From positions 82,420 through 146,419 of the forward strand of contig NZ_JAVIFW010000019.1 in NCBI RefSeq assembly GCF_031157275.1: a stretch of DNA of 64,000 nt. Reading direction: 5' to 3'. Made by a program: the position numbers and the translations under genes. The stretch comes from Streptomyces sp. LHD-70. Lineage in GTDB: Bacteria; Actinomycetota; Actinomycetes; Streptomycetales; Streptomycetaceae. Each line of letters starts with the position of its first letter. Position 1 is the stretch's first letter. Shown one piece after another: positions 50,119-58,700 of the stretch. The notes below the pieces were generated by a model. That model was not told the DNA's origin. It saw only the letters and a program-made list of their open reading frames with translations, and did no database searches.

Positions 50119-50469
50119 ATGGCCCAGAAAGTAATTACGACATTTGTGGACGACCTGACCGGCGAGGAATCGACGGAAATCGCCACGCACAGCATCCTTA
50201 TCAATGGAGCAGGGGTCGAGATCGACCTCACCGATGACAACTACGAGAAGCTCCTCGACATATTGAAGCCGTATCTGCACGCCGACGGCGCCCGCAGGGT
50301 GCGTGGCGAGGTGAAGCAGAAGGGCAAGGCCGCCAAGGCGACCGGGGGTGGCCGCTCCAAGGTGGACTCGTCGGCGATCCGCGCCTGGGCGAAGGCGAAC
50401 GGGTACGAGGTCAGCGAGCGCGGCCGGGTGCCGGCCGCTGTTCGTGAGGCGTACGAGAAGGCCAGCTAG
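50119..50469 (+). CDS. lsr2: Lsr2-family nucleoid-associated protein
   Basis: 116 residues. The N-terminal dimerisation domain ('MAQKVITTFVDDLTGEESTE', 'VEIDLTDDNYEKLLDILKPY'), a Lys/Gly linker and the C-terminal DNA-binding domain ('SSAIRAWAKANGYEVSERGR') with the minor-groove RGR hook are all present. Lsr2 bridges AT-rich DNA and silences foreign genes. This copy lies where the T7SS cargo meets the tail module, so it could silence the lower-GC secretion genes or modulate host and phage transcription. The target is inferred. Confidence 0.93.
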   Translation: MAQKVITTFVDDLTGEESTEIATHSILINGAGVEIDLTDDNYEKLLDILKPYLHADGARRVRGEVKQKGKAAKATGGGRSKVDSSAIRAWAKANGYEVSERGRVPAAVREAYEKAS

Positions 50470-50594
50470 GGCAAGCGTCGCGACTGCTTCTGCTGCGGGC
50501 GGGAGAGCTCAGCGCTCCTCGCCCGCAGTCCGGCAGACCGGCAGACCGCACTCGCTTCCCAGTGGCGAGAAAGGTGCGGCGCCGAGTGCGGACA

Positions 50595-50607
50595 GTAGGC
50601 TCCGCCG
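50595..50607 (+). promoter_or_regulatory. Late-type box GTAGGCTCCGCCG at the right-half start
   Basis: TAGGCTCCGCCG is identical to the sequence before 53170 and similar to the boxes at 15192 and 21079. TAGGCT is 6 bases from ATG 50608, giving a leaderless transcript. Confidence 0.6.
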
Positions 50608-50970
50608 ATGAAAAGCCTCCACAGTTTCCGGCTGGTCGCCGATCAGGGCATGTACAACGTGGCGGTCGATGGTCAGGACGTGACCGACTACGTCTCCTCC
50701 GCCGACATTCAAGCCCTCGCGCATGAACCCCCACGCGTAGTGCTGCATCTCCATCCGGGCCGCACGAAACCCGCCGTCCTGGACCTGCTCGCGCGGGTCG
50801 AAGTGGCTGTGCCTGTCGATCCCTGCGCCGTCGTCGCCGACTTTCTGGAGGCATGCGATCCGCTGGAAGTGGAACGTGCCGCCCTCTCCCGGATTGACCT
50901 GGAGAACGTCCCTGGAGGCAGCACCGCCGCCGTGTTGAGGCAGTTGGCGGAGTGGGCACGTGGGGCTTGA
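50608..50970 (+). CDS. Phage connector-region protein, 120 aa
   Basis: 'MYNVAVDGQDVTDYVSSADI' and 'PPRVVLHLHPGRTKPAVLDL' form a compact beta-rich protein with a helical end ('GGSTAAVLRQLAEWARG'). The family is known only as hypothetical in Streptomyces prophages. It overlaps the DUF6093-like gene and starts with the shared late-type box, so it opens the right half of the split structural module. Confidence 0.6.
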   Translation: MKSLHSFRLVADQGMYNVAVDGQDVTDYVSSADIQALAHEPPRVVLHLHPGRTKPAVLDLLARVEVAVPVDPCAVVADFLEACDPLEVERAALSRIDLENVPGGSTAAVLRQLAEWARGA

Positions 50971-51376
50971 CCTGTCGGGGGTGCGACGTGTCGTGGAAGG
51001 CGTACTCGAAGACCGCTTGGAGTTGTGGCGGGACGTCCAAGGGGAGTCCGATGACGTATTGGACGATGAAAGCGGCCAGTTGATCCCCGTTGAAGACACC
51101 CCGTTTCTGGTCTGGGACGGACTGGGTGCCGTCACCCTCGCCGGTCAACTCAGTGGCACCACAGCTGCGTTGGATGGCGTGGCCGCAGGGGAGGTCTCGC
51201 AGTCTCCGTATCAGGCCATGCTGCCTGTGGATGCTCCGCCCACCCGCCCCGGCGACGTTCTGGTCGTAGCCGGATCTACTCGCGACCCTCAGCTCATCAG
51301 TCGGCGCTTTCGCGTCGTGGACTACGGCTTGGGCAGCTACGCCGTGGTGCGGTTGATCCGGCTTCAGCTGCTGTAG
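50960..51376 (+). CDS. DUF6093-like head-tail connector protein
   Basis: 138 residues from GTG 50960, overlapping the preceding stop. 'VLEDRLELWRDVQGESDDVL' followed by 'SQSPYQAMLPVDAPPTRPGD', 'VLVVAGSTRDPQLISRRFRV' and 'YAVVRLIRLQL' match the family annotated DUF6093 (from memory), encoded between capsid and tail genes in actinophages. It probably forms part of the connector or stopper ring. A strong hairpin ends the unit. Confidence 0.75.
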   Translation: MGLDLSGVRRVVEGVLEDRLELWRDVQGESDDVLDDESGQLIPVEDTPFLVWDGLGAVTLAGQLSGTTAALDGVAAGEVSQSPYQAMLPVDAPPTRPGDVLVVAGSTRDPQLISRRFRVVDYGLGSYAVVRLIRLQLL

Positions 51377-51378
51377 CG

Positions 51379-51410
51379 CCGCCCCGCGCCTGGCCGCAGG
51401 CGCGGGGCGG
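51379..51410. terminator. Bidirectional 13-bp hairpin terminator
   Basis: Bases 51379-51391 pair perfectly with 51398-51410 around GGCCGC between the converging DUF6093-like and lipoprotein genes. Confidence 0.8.
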
Positions 51411-51417
51411 TGCTGCA

Positions 51418-51918
51418 CTACATCTCGCTGATCCGCCAGGCGACCATGCCAGAGGCGCCCGGCTCTCCCTCGACGTCGATGCCGAGGCGGATCGATGCCT
51501 CCGTGATGCGCTCGTACGTCGCGGTGCCGTCGCACTCGATGCGCCGCACGACCGGCTTGCCCTTGATGTGGACGGACAGTTCGGCTGTGCCACTTCCGGC
51601 GCAGGACACGCCGAGTTGGTACGACTTGCCGCGCGTCAGCAGCGACTCTGCGTGGACTCCGTCGCTGAGGGTCTCCAGGCCCGACTCGACGAACTCCGGA
51701 TCATCAATGGTGACGGTGTCCAGAGCGGCTTCCGCCTGCTTTCCGAGCTTCTCGTCAGGCTTGCTCGGCAGCTTGGAGGACGACGACGTCGGGGGCGGCT
51801 TCTCGGCCGGCGAGCCCGAATTCTTAGACCCTTCGGTGCAGCCTGCGAGCACGACGGCACACAGGGCGCCGATGCTCAGCGCGATGCCCGTCCTTGCGGG
51901 CCTGCTCCTCAGCGTCAT
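51418..51918 (-). CDS. Predicted lipoprotein, 166 aa
   Basis: From ATG 51918 the signal 'GIALSIGALCAVVLAGC' carries the lipobox LAGC; a Ser/Pro/Lys linker follows, and then a beta domain with two Cys residues ('YQLGVSCAGSGTAELSVHIK', 'VRRIECDGTATYERITEA'). The export and lipid-anchor prediction is strong; the function is unknown. Its start overlaps the stop of the secreted-protein gene (ATGA). The pair is minus-strand cargo inserted in the tail module. Confidence 0.8.
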   Translation of the reverse strand: MTLRSRPARTGIALSIGALCAVVLAGCTEGSKNSGSPAEKPPPTSSSSKLPSKPDEKLGKQAEAALDTVTIDDPEFVESGLETLSDGVHAESLLTRGKSYQLGVSCAGSGTAELSVHIKGKPVVRRIECDGTATYERITEASIRLGIDVEGEPGASGMVAWRISEM

Positions 51919-52550
51919 GACTTGGTTTCCCAGTAGCGCCAGCCCGTCTCCGAAGTAGGCAGTGTGGCATGGCCCTTCTTCACCAGCTTCTTCCCGCAAC
52001 CATCCGCGCTGGTCTCGTACTTGGACCAGGTCGTCTTGTATCCCCAGGACCCGTACTGGAGGTGCCCGTACTTACCGCTGGCGATCTTCCTGCGGTACTC
52101 GTGGCCCGCAGTCACGCCGATCTCAACGCCGATCTTCGCATCGACCTTCACCTTGGCCTTCGCGACGATGAGTCTGGCATCGCCCTCGGCACCCGCCGAT
52201 ATCTCGGCGGAGATCTTCCCGGCCTTCTCGACCTTCACGACCATCGTGCCGCCCGGCCCGTCCTTGAACTTGGTCCCGTTCCACCAGGACGGCACGTGGT
52301 ACGCCTTCTTGCCGGTGATCTCGATCCACTTCTTGTACGGGTTGTCGCACCGCCGCGGCTCCCTGGCCTGCCCCTCGCCCACCTCGGGAAGCGCGGCCAA
52401 GGCATCTTCCTGGGCGGTCTGCTCCGCCGTCGGCATGGGGACGGGATTGAGGTCGGTGCCGGTGTCCGCGCTCGCTTGTGTGGGTAGGGCGACGGCAAGT
52501 GCGAGTGTCGCGAGAGGAATCAGAGTGCGTCTCGCCAGTGTGCTGCGCAA
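51915..52550 (-). CDS. Secreted protein, 211 aa
   Basis: TTG 52550 follows GGAGGGGG at 6 bases. The signal peptide 'TLIPLATLALAVALPTQASA' ends with a normal AxA site. The mature protein contains 'CDNPYKKWIEITGKKAYHVP', a repetitive basic/acidic stretch ('GDARLIVAKAKVKVDAKIGV') and Cys near the end. Similar secreted Streptomyces proteins are of unknown role. It is coupled to the lipoprotein gene, so the two may act together at the cell surface. Confidence 0.75.
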   Translation of the reverse strand: MRSTLARRTLIPLATLALAVALPTQASADTGTDLNPVPMPTAEQTAQEDALAALPEVGEGQAREPRRCDNPYKKWIEITGKKAYHVPSWWNGTKFKDGPGGTMVVKVEKAGKISAEISAGAEGDARLIVAKAKVKVDAKIGVEIGVTAGHEYRRKIASGKYGHLQYGSWGYKTTWSKYETSADGCGKKLVKKGHATLPTSETGWRYWETKS

Positions 52551-52746
52551 AGGAGTTCCCCCTCCGTTGTTGTGCCTGCTGGTCAGGCAGGCTTCGGCTC
52601 AACCTATGGGCGGGATACTGCGCAGGGACGTTCACGATGGATCTCTGAGAAAGATCTGAGCTAGTGCCGCATCAGCCATCGTTCGCCCTCGTGTGATGCC
52701 TCTCCCCACCCGTCGGTCGGCAGGCTTCAACTGCCACAGTTAGGGG

Positions 52747-53097
52747 ATGAACGGTGACTTCTTGGTCCGACACCATGACCAGTTGACTGCGTGGCTGAGG
52801 GATGGAGACGCTGAAAGCCTCGACGCGTTCCTGGGCGCACACCACGACGCCTTCGTGCTCGTGACGACAGATGGAGCGATCCTCGACCTTGGGACGCTGC
52901 GAGAATCCCTGCGCAGTGCGGGCGGCAGCCAGCCTGGATTGTCGATCGAGGTCGAGGAGATCTCCAGTGTCACCGCCGGGGTGTACCGGTTCCTGGAGCG
53001 CCACACGGTGGACGGCTCTGTCGTGGGCGTGCGGGTGGTGACTGCCGTGGTGGAGGACGGGTTGCTGCTCAGTGTGCAGGAGACTGCCCGTCGGTAG
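52747..53097 (+). CDS. SnoaL/DUF4440-like (NTF2-fold) protein
   Basis: 116 residues. 'QLTAWLRDGDAESLDAFLGA' forms the initial helices and 'AFVLVTTDGAILDLGTLRES' with 'GLSIEVEEISSVTAGVYRFL' gives the curved sheet of nuclear-transport-factor-2-like proteins. Members are isomerases or small-molecule binders, and no catalytic residue set is assigned here. It is + strand cargo between two tail-module promoters. Confidence 0.65.
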   Translation: MNGDFLVRHHDQLTAWLRDGDAESLDAFLGAHHDAFVLVTTDGAILDLGTLRESLRSAGGSQPGLSIEVEEISSVTAGVYRFLERHTVDGSVVGVRVVTAVVEDGLLLSVQETARR

Positions 53098-53156
53098 TGG
53101 AATCAGCGGGCGTCACGCTTCAGCGTTATCGATCCCGCGCGGCGCGTCACAACTCG

Positions 53157-53169
53157 TTAGGCTCCGCCG
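53157..53169 (+). promoter_or_regulatory. Late-type box TTAGGCTCCGCCG before the gp10-like gene
   Basis: TAGGCT lies 6 bases before GTG 53170. The 12-mer TAGGCTCCGCCG equals that at 50596-50607. It is probably a leaderless phage promoter that restarts tail transcription after the cargo. Confidence 0.6.
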
Positions 53170-53601
53170 GTGACGACGCCGGTCAACCCGCACCCCAACG
53201 CCCATCCCTCCGCCGCCGCCTTCCGCGACCCCGCCGCCCTGGCCACCTCCCTCGCCCGCATGGGGCCGGCCGTGCGGTCTCGTACGCGGGCCATCACACG
53301 GCACCACGCGATGTTGCTGCGGGCTCGGATCCAGCGGAATGCCTCCGGGCGCCCCGGGCCGAACGTCATCACCGGGCAGTACCGGGCGTCCTGGGACGTG
53401 AAGGTCACGGTCAGCGGTGGGCGGGTGAGTGCCGTCGTGTTCACGGAGGCGCCGCAGTCGCGTCGGCTTGAGTACGGGTTCGTCGGTGCCGACCGGCTCG
53501 GGCGGTACTTCCAGCAGCCGCCGTACCCACACATCGAGCCCGCCTTCCGGCAGACCGAGCCGGGGTACCTGGACGCCCTCCAGACGGGGGTGTTGGGGTG
53601 A
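53170..53601 (+). CDS. HK97 gp10-like head-tail joining protein
   Basis: 143 residues. A helical N-terminus ('FRDPAALATSLARMGPAVRS') is followed by 'GQYRASWDVKVTVSGG' and 'APQSRRLEYGFVGADRLGRY', ending 'YPHIEPAFRQTEPGYLDAL', the HK97 gp10/minor tail joining pattern. It starts without a ribosome-binding site and overlaps the terminator gene by 4 bases. Confidence 0.8.
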   Translation: MTTPVNPHPNAHPSAAAFRDPAALATSLARMGPAVRSRTRAITRHHAMLLRARIQRNASGRPGPNVITGQYRASWDVKVTVSGGRVSAVVFTEAPQSRRLEYGFVGADRLGRYFQQPPYPHIEPAFRQTEPGYLDALQTGVLG

Positions 53602-54047
53602 GCCTGCCTCGGCTGCCGCTCACCAAGGCGTTGGCCCTTCTCGTCCAGATCGGGACGGAACGTCCTTGCGGGATCGGCGAGTTCCCGAAGGCAGCCGACG
53701 GTCAAGCCGCCACGTTCCCGTACTCCGTCCTCTACAGCCTGCCCGGGGACTTCTCCGGTCCCGCGCTCTTCGACTGGCATGCCGACGCGGCGTGGACGTA
53801 CCAAGTGACGAGTGTGGGCACGCGGGACGATCAGGTGCAGTGGCTTGCCGATCGGGTTCGTTCGGTGCTCGTGGAGCGGTCTGACGGTGGGTGGCGGCAC
53901 GGGCTCAAAGTCCCCAACATGGTTGTCACAGATCGTGAGTTGACTGCCGACGTCGGCACGGCTCCCGTTGACGGCTCGCAGGGCGATATCGTTTCCTACG
54001 CGCAGCGGTTCACGATCACCGTGAGTCCTGCTCGATCTTCTTGCTGA
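53598..54047 (+). CDS. Tail terminator protein
   Basis: 149 residues, GTG start in a GTGA overlap. The alpha/beta pattern 'ATFPYSVLYSLPGDFSGPAL', 'WTYQVTSVGTRDDQVQWLAD', 'RVRSVLVER' fits tail-completion/terminator proteins that cap the tail tube. The position between gp10-like and tube genes is canonical. Confidence 0.75.
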   Translation: MSLPRLPLTKALALLVQIGTERPCGIGEFPKAADGQAATFPYSVLYSLPGDFSGPALFDWHADAAWTYQVTSVGTRDDQVQWLADRVRSVLVERSDGGWRHGLKVPNMVVTDRELTADVGTAPVDGSQGDIVSYAQRFTITVSPARSSC

Positions 54048-54203
54048 GCTCTTGAGTCCTTGAGCTTCTTGCTCATTTCCTCACCGCGGAGGTCCACGCG
54101 GACACCGGATCAGACGAATGGTTCGGCGGTCCCCTGTTGTGGATCTCATGGGCAGCCGCTTCTGCACAGCGTCGGCGCTGCCCGGAAGCGGGAGCAGAAC
54201 ACC

Positions 54204-54785
54204 ATGTCCCAGCAGCGCTTCATGCGGCGTGGCATCACCAAGATCTTCTGGCTGAAGGAGATCCACGCCACGGCGCAGACGCCCACCCGTGCCGAGCTGT
54301 CCCGGCCGAACGCCACCGAGCTCACCGAGGCCATCTCCGACGTGGAGGGGTGGGCGCTGACCAACGAGGCCATCGAGACACCCGACCTGTCATCTACGTT
54401 CACCAGCTCCATCCCCGGCGAGGACAAGGCCGAGGACTCCTCGTTCACGTTCTACGAGGACAAGGTCAGCGACGACGTCGAGCAGTTGCTGCCGAAGGGG
54501 GCGAAGGGCTGGGTCGTCTTCCTGCGCAAGGGCGACGTGCCGGGGTCGAAGTCCATGGACGTGTTTCCGGCGCAGGTGGCATCGCGTTCGGCGCAGTACA
54601 ACACGGGTAACGAGGCCGCCAAGTTCCAGGTGTCCTACACGATCACCGACCCGCCCGCGCTGGACGTCGCGGTGCCGGCCGCCTCGCCCAAGCCCCTCCC
54701 CGTCCACCCAGACCATCCGGACGATGACGCCGTCGATGTGACGGTCGTAGCCGCAGCCACCGTCAGCGCGCACGATGACGACTGA
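54204..54785 (+). CDS. Major tail tube protein
   Basis: 193 residues from ATG 54204. 'AELSRPNATELTEAISDVEG', 'DLSSTFTSSIPGEDKAEDSS', 'WVVFLRKGDVPGSKSMDVFP' and 'AAKFQVSYTITDPPA' match actinophage tail tube proteins; an acidic Pro-rich tail follows. It polymerises into the tail tube on the tape measure. The 157-bp interval upstream contains no gene. It overlaps the chaperone gene. Confidence 0.88.
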   Translation: MSQQRFMRRGITKIFWLKEIHATAQTPTRAELSRPNATELTEAISDVEGWALTNEAIETPDLSSTFTSSIPGEDKAEDSSFTFYEDKVSDDVEQLLPKGAKGWVVFLRKGDVPGSKSMDVFPAQVASRSAQYNTGNEAAKFQVSYTITDPPALDVAVPAASPKPLPVHPDHPDDDAVDVTVVAAATVSAHDDD

Positions 54786-55359
54786 GCGGGCCCGGGCAGC
54801 CGTGTCTGAGGAGACAGCTGCGACAGCGGGTGGGCGCATCGACGCTTTGTGGGCCGCGAAGATGCGGCGGCTTCGCGAGCGGCCCTTGCCCGAGCACACC
54901 CTGAGGCTCTGCGACGACGAGCAGGTGCGTCAGGAGTCGGTACTCGCCGAACAGGCCGCCGAGCGCGCCCGGTACCTCGCCGACGCACAGCCCGACGACG
55001 AGGAGCTGAGCCGACGCCTCGCCGACCTGCTTCGTGCGCACGAGGCGGCTCAGAAGCGGCTTGCTGACGCCTCCGTGAGCCTGACCTTCCGTGCACTCCC
55101 CCGGCCTGTGCTGGAGGAGGTGATCACCGCGCATCCCCCGACCGAAGCACAGGCCGCCGAAGGCGCCGCCTTCAACCCGGACACCTTCCCGGCCACACTG
55201 ATCGCCGCCTCCTCGGTCGACGGAATGAACGAGACCGAGGCGGGCGAGCTGCTGACCTCCTGGTCGGCGTCCGACGCGAACGCCCTATGGGAGGCGGCCT
55301 GGCAGGTCCAGCAGATCGCTCGGGCCGAGGTGAGCACGTCGAGCGTGGGAAAAGGCTGA
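54775..55359 (+). CDS. Tail assembly chaperone, zero-frame product (gpG-like)
   Basis: 194 residues, acidic and helical ('VRQESVLAEQAAERARYLAD', 'GELLTSWSASDANALWEAAW'). Its last codons contain the slippery heptamer GGGAAAA, after which a -1 slip enters the frame ending at 55709. Such G/G-T pairs bind the tape measure during tail assembly in most long-tailed phages. Confidence 0.85.
   Translation: MTTERARAAVSEETAATAGGRIDALWAAKMRRLRERPLPEHTLRLCDDEQVRQESVLAEQAAERARYLADAQPDDEELSRRLADLLRAHEAAQKRLADASVSLTFRALPRPVLEEVITAHPPTEAQAAEGAAFNPDTFPATLIAASSVDGMNETEAGELLTSWSASDANALWEAAWQVQQIARAEVSTSSVGKG
55347..55353 (+). other. Programmed -1 frameshift site GGGAAAA
   Basis: In the zero frame it reads G GGA AAA, six bases before the stop TGA at 55357-55359. 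Slipping turns GGA/AAA pairing into GGG/AAA without loss of pairing. It is one base from lambda G-T GGGAAAG. Confidence 0.88.
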
Positions 55360-55709
55360 GGTCAGATCCCCAGCTGCGCGCCGAGCTTGAGTTGTGCGAC
55401 CGGTGGGGTATCGCGCACAGCCGGTTCCTCGGCGGGGACGGCCGGTGGAGCGAGCTTGACCGGGCCAAGGCGCTGGCGTGGCGGTCCTGGCAGCACGGGA
55501 TGTGCCCGGAGTGCCGGACCCGGCTCGCCGAGTGGGACCCCGAGCATGGCGGCGACCCGCACGCGTACGTGCCGGACACCGTGCGCTGCCCCGGCTGCGA
55601 GGTGATCGAGCAGGAGCGGGACCAGGTCCCCGAGGGCCGCCCCGGGTACGGCGTGAAGATCCAGCTCCTCCCTCGCGCCGATTACGTACACCGGCACAAC
55701 GAACGGTGA
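55354..55709 (+). CDS. Tail assembly chaperone, -1 frame extension (gpT-like)
   Basis: After the slip, translation continues 'RLRSDPQLRAELELCDRWGI' to 55709, adding 118 residues to the upstream product. The extension has a four-Cys ribbon ('GMCPECRTRL' and 'VRCPGCEVIE'), a feature of the T domain in many Streptomyces phages. It has no independent start with a good ribosome-binding site, and the genuine coding quality begins only just upstream of the slip. The tape-measure gene follows 32 bases later. Confidence 0.82.
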
Positions 55710-55741
55710 CGGCGAGCGAGATGTGACTACGCAGGAAGGGA

Positions 55742-58700
55742 GTGGCGAGGACAGCGGTGGCCGGTTACACGATGACGGTCCAGATGCGGGCCGAGGCGAC
55801 CAACCTCATCCGCGGACTGCGCGCTGCCTCGCGAGAGGCCCGGACGCTCGCGGACCGCACCGCAGCCGCCAACCGCGCCCTGGCGCAGCTCGCCACGACC
55901 GGCACTCGCGCCTCCCGACAGTTCACCGCGGTGGGCGCCGACGCACGACGGGCAGCTGCAGGCCTCAACGCGATTGCCACCAGGGCGAATTCGGTGCGTG
56001 GACAGCTGCGTGCGGCAAGCCGTGACGGCGTCTCCTCGATCGGGCAGCTCAACCGCGCCATGACCACCCTGGGGCGCGGTTCCTCCGGCCTGACCGGCAC
56101 CGCAGCCGTGACCGGCCTGGCCCTCGGCGTCGGCCAGGCCGCTGAGGACGGCAACCGCTACCAGCGCCAGATGAACGTCTTCCGGGCGGTGACCAGCGCC
56201 ACCGCCGCGCAGATGCAGCGCGCCTCGTGGACGGCTCAGCAGCTCGGCAACGACCTGACACTGCCCGGCTCGACAGCGGCCGATGCCGCTGAGGGCATGG
56301 TGGAGCTGGCCAAGGCGGGCTTCCGTACGGACCAGTCGATCGACGCGGTACGGGCCTCGCTGGCGTTGTCGTCGGCGGCCAACGTGAGTGCAGCCGACTC
56401 CGCCAAGTATCTCGGCGACATCATGGACCAGTTCGGGCTCGGCGCCGACCAGGCGTCCCGTGCCTCGGACATCCTCGCCGCCACCGCGAACAACGCCTCC
56501 GGCGGCATCATCGACATCTACTACGCGATGCGGTACGCGGGTCCGGTCGCCGCCGGTCTCGGCGTCTCCATGGAGGACGCGGCGAGCGCGGTCGGCATGC
56601 TGGGCAAGGCTGGAATCCTCGGGCAGACCGCCGGTACCTCTTTGCGCGGCATGATGGCCAACCTGGCCGCACCGACCCCTCAGATGGTCGCCGCACTGCA
56701 CCGTCTCGGCATCGAGGCGTGGGATACCCAGGGCCGTTTCCGCGGGCTGCGCGTGGTGATCGACGGCCTCTCCAAGGCCCAACACGACATGTCGCAGCAG
56801 GACTTCACCGGCGCCGTGAAGCAGGCCTTCGGCAAGCCCGCGATGTCCGGCGCCATCGCCCTCGCCCACCAGGGCACCGAGTCTTTCGACGCCCTCTCCC
56901 TCGCCGTACGCCAGACCGGCGCGGCGGCGAGCATCACGTCCGCACGCGGCGAAGGCCTGTCCGGCGCCATGGTGCAGCTGAACACCCAGGCCCGGCAGAC
57001 CGGCATCGCGCTGTACGAGGGGATGGCGCCGGGTCTGGAGTACGTCGTACGGCTCCTCACGCGCGGGCTCGCAGGCGCCACCCCGAATCTGACTGCCGCC
57101 CTCGAATACGGCAATGACCTCGCCACCCTCTTCGGACCGGATCTGAAGAAGAGCGCCGCGGAGGGGATCGGTGGCCTGGTTGATGAGGCCCGGCGACTCG
57201 TCGGCCCGCTGAAGGACATCGGCGAGGACGCTCTGGCCACCGGCCTGAACCTGCTGGTCAACGCGGCGCAAGCGCTGGGCGAGGTGCTGGGCAACGCCGC
57301 CGACGGCGCCGAGCCGCTCCTGTCTGCGCTGGGCGGGCTCGGTGAGGGCGGCGGTGCGGCAGCCGGGACCCTCGACATTCTCGCCACCGCTGTCAACCTC
57401 GTCATCAACGCCGTATCGGGCCTGTCCACCATCCTCGTGCCCATCGGGCACCTGGTCGGCGGCCTCGTGAACGCCTTCGGATCGCTGCCCGGCCCGATCC
57501 AGTCGGCGGCACTGGCGATGCTGCTGTTCGCGCGGGCCCGGCCGCAGCTCGCGGGCCTCGCGAACACCGTCAGCGGGCCCGTACGAGGCGCCTTCAACGG
57601 CTTCGCCCAACAGATGCAGATACAGCGGCAGTTGGCTATGGCGTCCGGGCAGTCGCTGACCCGCTACGGCGCGGCGTGGGCGGCGGTGCAGGCCCGGGTC
57701 GGCTTCCTCGGCCAGATGACGTCCGCCTTCCGCAGCGCCAACGGTGCGGGCACCACCTTCATCGGCACGCTCAACGGCGTCGCCCGCGCGGCCGGCTCGG
57801 GGCTGCGCTCCGCAGGCTCCGGTCTGGTCGGCGCGCTGGGCGGGCCGTGGGGCGCAGCTCTGGCCGGGGTGACGATCGGCCTCGGGTTCCTCGCTTCCCA
57901 GCAGCAGAAGGCCGCCCAGGCGGCGGCCGCGCACCAGCAACGGGTCTCGTCGCTCACCTCGGCGCTGCGGGAGTCCGGCGGCGTCATCGACTCAAGCGTT
58001 CGCGCCCAGGCCGCGAAGCTCCTGATGGATGCGAAGGTCCAGGACGGCGAGCAGCGACTCGTCGACGTCATGAACCGCGCCGGAGTCCCCATGCGCCGCC
58101 TGACGGACGCCTACCTCGGACAGGGCACCTCGCTCGGCGCGCTGCAGCGCGAGCTCGACGCGACCGCAGAGTCCAACGTCCGCTGGCTCGCGACCAGCAA
58201 GGGCGCCGCCACGAAGTCGTACAACGCGACGGGTCTACGGGCGAAGCAGGCCGCCGAGGCACTGGGCGCGGTCAAAGGTGAGATGGCCCAGTCCATGAAG
58301 AGCGCCAAGCAGCTCGCCGAGGCACAGCGCGGCGCGGGAGACGGCACTTCGGCATACGACCGCCTGAAGACGGCCGTCGGCGCCCTGGCGGACGAAACCG
58401 CCGACGCCGACCAGCGAACCCGCGCCCTCAAGGACGCCCTCGACCTCCTCTCCGGCGGCCAGATCTCCCTCCAGGCGGCGAAGGCCCGGGTCAACTCCGC
58501 GATCCTCGACCTGAACGAATCCGCGGACACCGTCGACCGCGACCAGGGCTACGGCGGCAAGCAGCTGGTCAACAAGGACAACACCCTCAACACCACCACT
58601 CGCAACGGCCAGCAGCTCTACACCCAGCTCACCTCACTGTCGGACGCGGCGGCCGACGCGGCCGTGTCCGCGTACTCCCTTGCCCAGCAGAACGGCGAGG

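Noticed and set aside
55727..57940. 737-codon open frame on the minus strand across the tape-measure gene
   Set aside because: It is an antisense shadow of a strongly coding GC-rich gene and its translation has no domain-like pattern.
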